Shown: positions 60,600-64,000 of the stretch, in pieces
Layout: every line of letters starts with the position of its first letter
Position numbering within the stretch: the stretch's first letter is position 1
Assembly (NCBI GenBank): GCA_050084985.1
Contig: JBITNC010000001.1
Span: forward strand, 210,428,001-210,492,000
Reading direction: 5' to 3'
Source of the DNA: Nageia nagi
Taxonomy: Eukaryota; Pinophyta
Length of the DNA: 64,000 nt
Made by a program: the position numbers and the translations under genes
Notes under the pieces: model-generated
Database searches by the model: none
What the model saw: only the letters and a program-made list of their open reading frames with translations
What the model was told of the DNA's origin: nothing

Positions 60600-63130
60600 T
60601 TAATCTTTCCTTTCTCTTTGGAATATTCAATATTGACTAGTTTATTATCATCTTTAACTCTACCATCATGAGATAAATTTTTACTACTACTACTAGCTTA
60701 AGTTTCTTCTTATTTTCTACTTTCTTCATCAACATATTCTAAATAATCATTTTTTCTTTCTTCTTTTGACTATGAATTTGAATATATTTTATATTAATTC
60801 TCTTCTCCTATATCTTATTCAAATTCCATTAGGTCTTTTGCTTATGGTTTATTTTGAACATCACCTAGAAAGCTTACATTACTTGAATAAAAATTTCTTT
60901 CATACCTACATATTATTTATATTACTTTGGAAAAGATTTCTCCCTTACAAATTCCTTCAAATTACTATCAATCATTGTATGAAGTTTATCCAAATCTAAT
61001 ATATTAACAAGGTTTGAAGATTATCTAAGAGGGAATTATATTTTGATAATGGTTACTAGAAAATATAGAATTTTATATCAATATATGATAAAGGAATATT
61101 TTATTTATATTTATTTTCATTTTTCATCCCTTGCTTTGTTCTTATATGCATAAGTATTTTATGAATTTTTACTTCTAAGAGAACATTTCTCTATCTCTCA
61201 ATATTTTCAAGAGATTTATGTTTGAAGAATGACCTAAAATTATTAATATTTAATCAATATTACCTTAAAAGACATAATTATAAGCTACATTCATTAACCC
61301 ATGTGAGTAATTTGATAATTCCTAAACCATGGTATTGGCTTCTACCATTACAAGTATAATATTCTATAATAACAAGCATATTGGTGAAATTAATATTATT
61401 TCTTAGTAAATATTCATATTGATACAACATATATGTAATTAATAAAAATAAAATAATATTATATCCAACAAATTTATTAAGTTTTCTAGTTGAATATTTT
61501 CTCTATAAATATGTATGTATGAGGTCTCTAGTTCCTTTAGGTAAAATTTTGCATAGTTTTTTATTACTTATTTAGTAGTTTGGGATTTTCTATGCACCTA
61601 CCATGGTACTCTTAATTACCAATAATTATTATACATATTAACATATTCCCATATCTCTTCCTATGCCATTTAGGATATGTTATGTATATAAGTACATTTG
61701 GATAAAAACTATGACCATTGAAGCTAAAATATTTAGGTCTATTCCTTGTGTAGTGATAGGAAGAAAAATATGAAAATCATATAAAAATTCTTTATATATT
61801 AGACTTTATAAATCAAAACTAATCACCATTCTCTAATAAATTCTAACATTGTATCAAATATAGAAGGGGAATCCTGGAAACTCCTTATGAAACTTTTTAT
61901 TTCAGTCCTTACCTTTAACTCTGCTTAAAAGACTTATCAACATGTTGGTCACATGTTGATAGAGGAATATTTGATTTGAGATAATATTATTATGTTTAAG
62001 CCCTTGATGTTGAGGTTTCAATTGAGTTTTAAATGAATTAGTTGAATTTGATGCTTTTTTATACCCAACTTTGGAAAATTCTTGAGTATAGAAATTCTCT
62101 ATTTGACTAAGAAAGTTTTTTATCTATAACATTTACTAAAATATTGATACTCACTTTTCTAGATGCATCTCAAAACTTTATGGTTTTAAAATCATAATGA
62201 TAAGCCACTTCAAGTATGAATTGTTATTACTATTTTTATAACTACTAGCTTGGTTTTGTTATTCTACACTACTTTATTCATTAAATATTATTTTCCTAAA
62301 AATATAAACATGAATATATTTTATATTTATTATCTTCTCTTAGAGTTACTAAACTTCCATTGGGTCTTATTATTATGGCTCATTTTTAATATCATCTTGG
62401 AAAGCCTACACTACTTGATCAACCATATCTTCTATCACTCCATCTTCTTTATAGTTATCTACCAAAGATTCCTTCCTTATTACTTCCATCATATTAATAT
62501 TAATCATTGTAATTAATTGATCCAAATCTAGTATATTTATAATGTTTAAAGATTTTTTAATAGGTAATTCTATTTCAATAGGGGTTGATAGCATATGAAA
62601 GATTTCAAAATTGATTGGTGATGAAGGAATTTTTTTCCTTTTATTTCTCCTTATCCTTCATCTCTTATCCCTTTTTCTATTTGAATAGAAATTTTATGAA
62701 TTTCTACTCATGCATATTTTTATATCTTAATATTTAAAGGATGACCTAAAATTATCCTTATAATATTATTTAGTGTTATATTAAAGGTCATAATTGTTTG
62801 TTGTAGTCATTAGCCCAAGTGAGTAAGATAACAATCCTTCAACTATGATCTTGATTTCCACCACTCTATTATAAGTATAATATCATATAATAATAGGTAT
62901 CTTGATGAAAATGATATTAATTTTAGCACATATTCATATTGACATGACATTTATATCATGGATTCAAAGAAAATTATCTTATCTCTAATAAATTTGATTA
63001 ATTTTGTTGGTTGAATATTTACTCCATTAAATCAAATGTAAAAGGCATTTAGTTCCTCTAGGTAAAATCCTTCATAATATTTGATTACTTCTTTGATAGT
63101 TAGGAATATTCTAGAAATATTCCTATTGTG
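60600..63130 (-). pseudogene. gag-like region upstream of Ty3 pol, with internal duplication
   Basis: The minus strand upstream of the protease carries two related protein-coding blocks. Copy 1 near 61010-60780 reads NLVNILDLDKLHTMIDSNLK then EFVREKSF. Copy 2 at 62594-62406 reads LNIINILDLDQLITMININ and VIRKESLVDNYKEDGVIEDM. Copy 1 runs on through a Lys/Glu-rich stretch toward the protease. DNA similarity extends about 840 bp (60780-61610 and 62312-63125). I recognise no knuckle or capsid core, so the gag label rests on position only. Confidence 0.45.
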
Positions 63131-64000
63131 ACTAATTTGGACAACTTTATTGAGATTATATATAAAAAAATTAGATACAATCAATCAATGAAACCCTTGG
63201 CTAGGTTTCCCTATCACTCTATTAGAGTTTTTACTAATGAACATCACAAATGGTTATCTTTTATGTTTAAAAGTATTTCTTCAAAAGAAATAATAATTAA
63301 GTCAAGCTATCATTCATTAAACTCATTTTCATTTTTAAATATTTATCTTATACTCAAATTTGTATAGATCTATCTAAATTGGTACCTTATCTATATAAGA
63401 TTATGTAAATATTTAATATATTATGAAAGGATTTGAAAATGAAGGAACAAACTCTAATTAAACAACTCAAATCAAATATTATAATTGAATTATTCAATAA
63501 ACAATGAAGGAATTTGCATTATGATATTAAAAGTTTTAAATATAAAAAATTACTAATAAAAATATGATAATATATAATTCCAGTAGTAATAAACTAGAAT
63601 TTCATTAATATTTCAAAATATACAAATCCTTAAGTATTTACCAAAAGTTATAAATTTGATCAAATTATGTAGCAAATCTATATAGTTTTATGTTCTAATA
63701 TAGAAACATAAAAAAAAAAACTATCTTTAGAATTCCACTCCTAGAAACCTTCTCAGTAAAACTCCATGAAATATATGACCTATAAAAAAGGAATACAAGG
63801 ATTGGATAGGGTTTAAATAATAAAACAAGTAAAATAACATGATTATACTTCAAAACTAAAATATACCTAGATAAAATGAGACTAAATTCTTTAGTAATTA
63901 TAATCCTCCTTTTTTTATGCTCATGCAAGTTGGTGTAATAAAAAGATAATTGGAAAAGAAAATAATTGCTAACTTTTTAACCTTTGATGACTATATTTTT
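63131..64000. other. AT-rich end of window, no gene seen
   Basis: No supported coding region, repeat or LTR edge. The minus strand from 63370 may still belong to the gag-like region. Confidence 0.4.

Noticed and set aside
1-64000. tRNA, rRNA or intact host genes
   Set aside because: No cloverleaf-like block, no rRNA-like conserved stretch, and no long intact or intron-exon gene structure could be supported on either strand.

Overview
This window looks like repeat-dominated nuclear DNA from a land plant with a large, AT-rich genome (roughly 70% A+T by eye). The evidence is stacked and nested LTR retrotransposons of plant lineages (chromoviruses of the Del/Tekay and Reina types, Tat/Athila-like Ty3 elements, a Ty1/copia fragment), two plant-mobile-domain (PMD) genes, a CACTA-type DNA transposon and degenerate CCCTAAA telomere-type repeats. 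I cannot name the species. No intact host gene, rRNA, tRNA or CRISPR array was found. Almost every coding remnant is broken by stop codons where Gln, Arg or Trp is expected, the pattern left by C-to-T (methylcytosine) decay, and CpG is very rare.

Layout. 1-5.6 kb: probable 3' part of a plus-oriented LTR element carrying a PMD gene on the minus strand, then a polypurine tract (PPT) and an LTR start at 4744. 5.68-9.35 kb: a minus-strand Ty3-type gag remnant with its 5' LTR (8276-8984) beside part of a second LTR. 9.84-27.9 kb: a degenerate telomere-like tract of about 1.5 kb split by a complete Del/Tekay chromovirus (10574-27142, target-site duplication ACCCT). Its 5.4-kb LTRs are longer than its 4.8-kb interior, and its 3' LTR holds a 0.9-kb CACTA element. 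27.9-32 kb: AT-rich DNA with a minus-strand repeat-rich protein remnant.

32-48 kb is a nest. A minus-strand gag element (E3) is cut inside gag by a complete Reina-like chromovirus (32503-38196, duplication ATTAA) and near or inside its LTR by a complete 8.3-kb element (E2, 39778-48063, duplication CATAA). E2 has LTRs, a gag on the minus strand, no visible pol, and a PMD gene on the opposite strand between gag and the PPT. 48.2-49.1 kb: Ty1/copia gag remnant. 49.2-50.4 kb: tandem repeats and a partial E2-family LTR. 51-54.6 kb: a long unrecognised minus-strand protein remnant with coiled coils. 55.1-55.7 kb: a 21-bp minisatellite reading as a heptad coiled coil. 56.6-63.1 kb: minus-strand Ty3 pol and a gag-like region with an internal duplication.

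Most notable: two unrelated-looking LTR elements share the same design (PMD gene antisense to the element, just before the PPT and 3' LTR); a conserved stem-loop recurs in five LTR copies; and a telomere-like tract served as a retrotransposon target.
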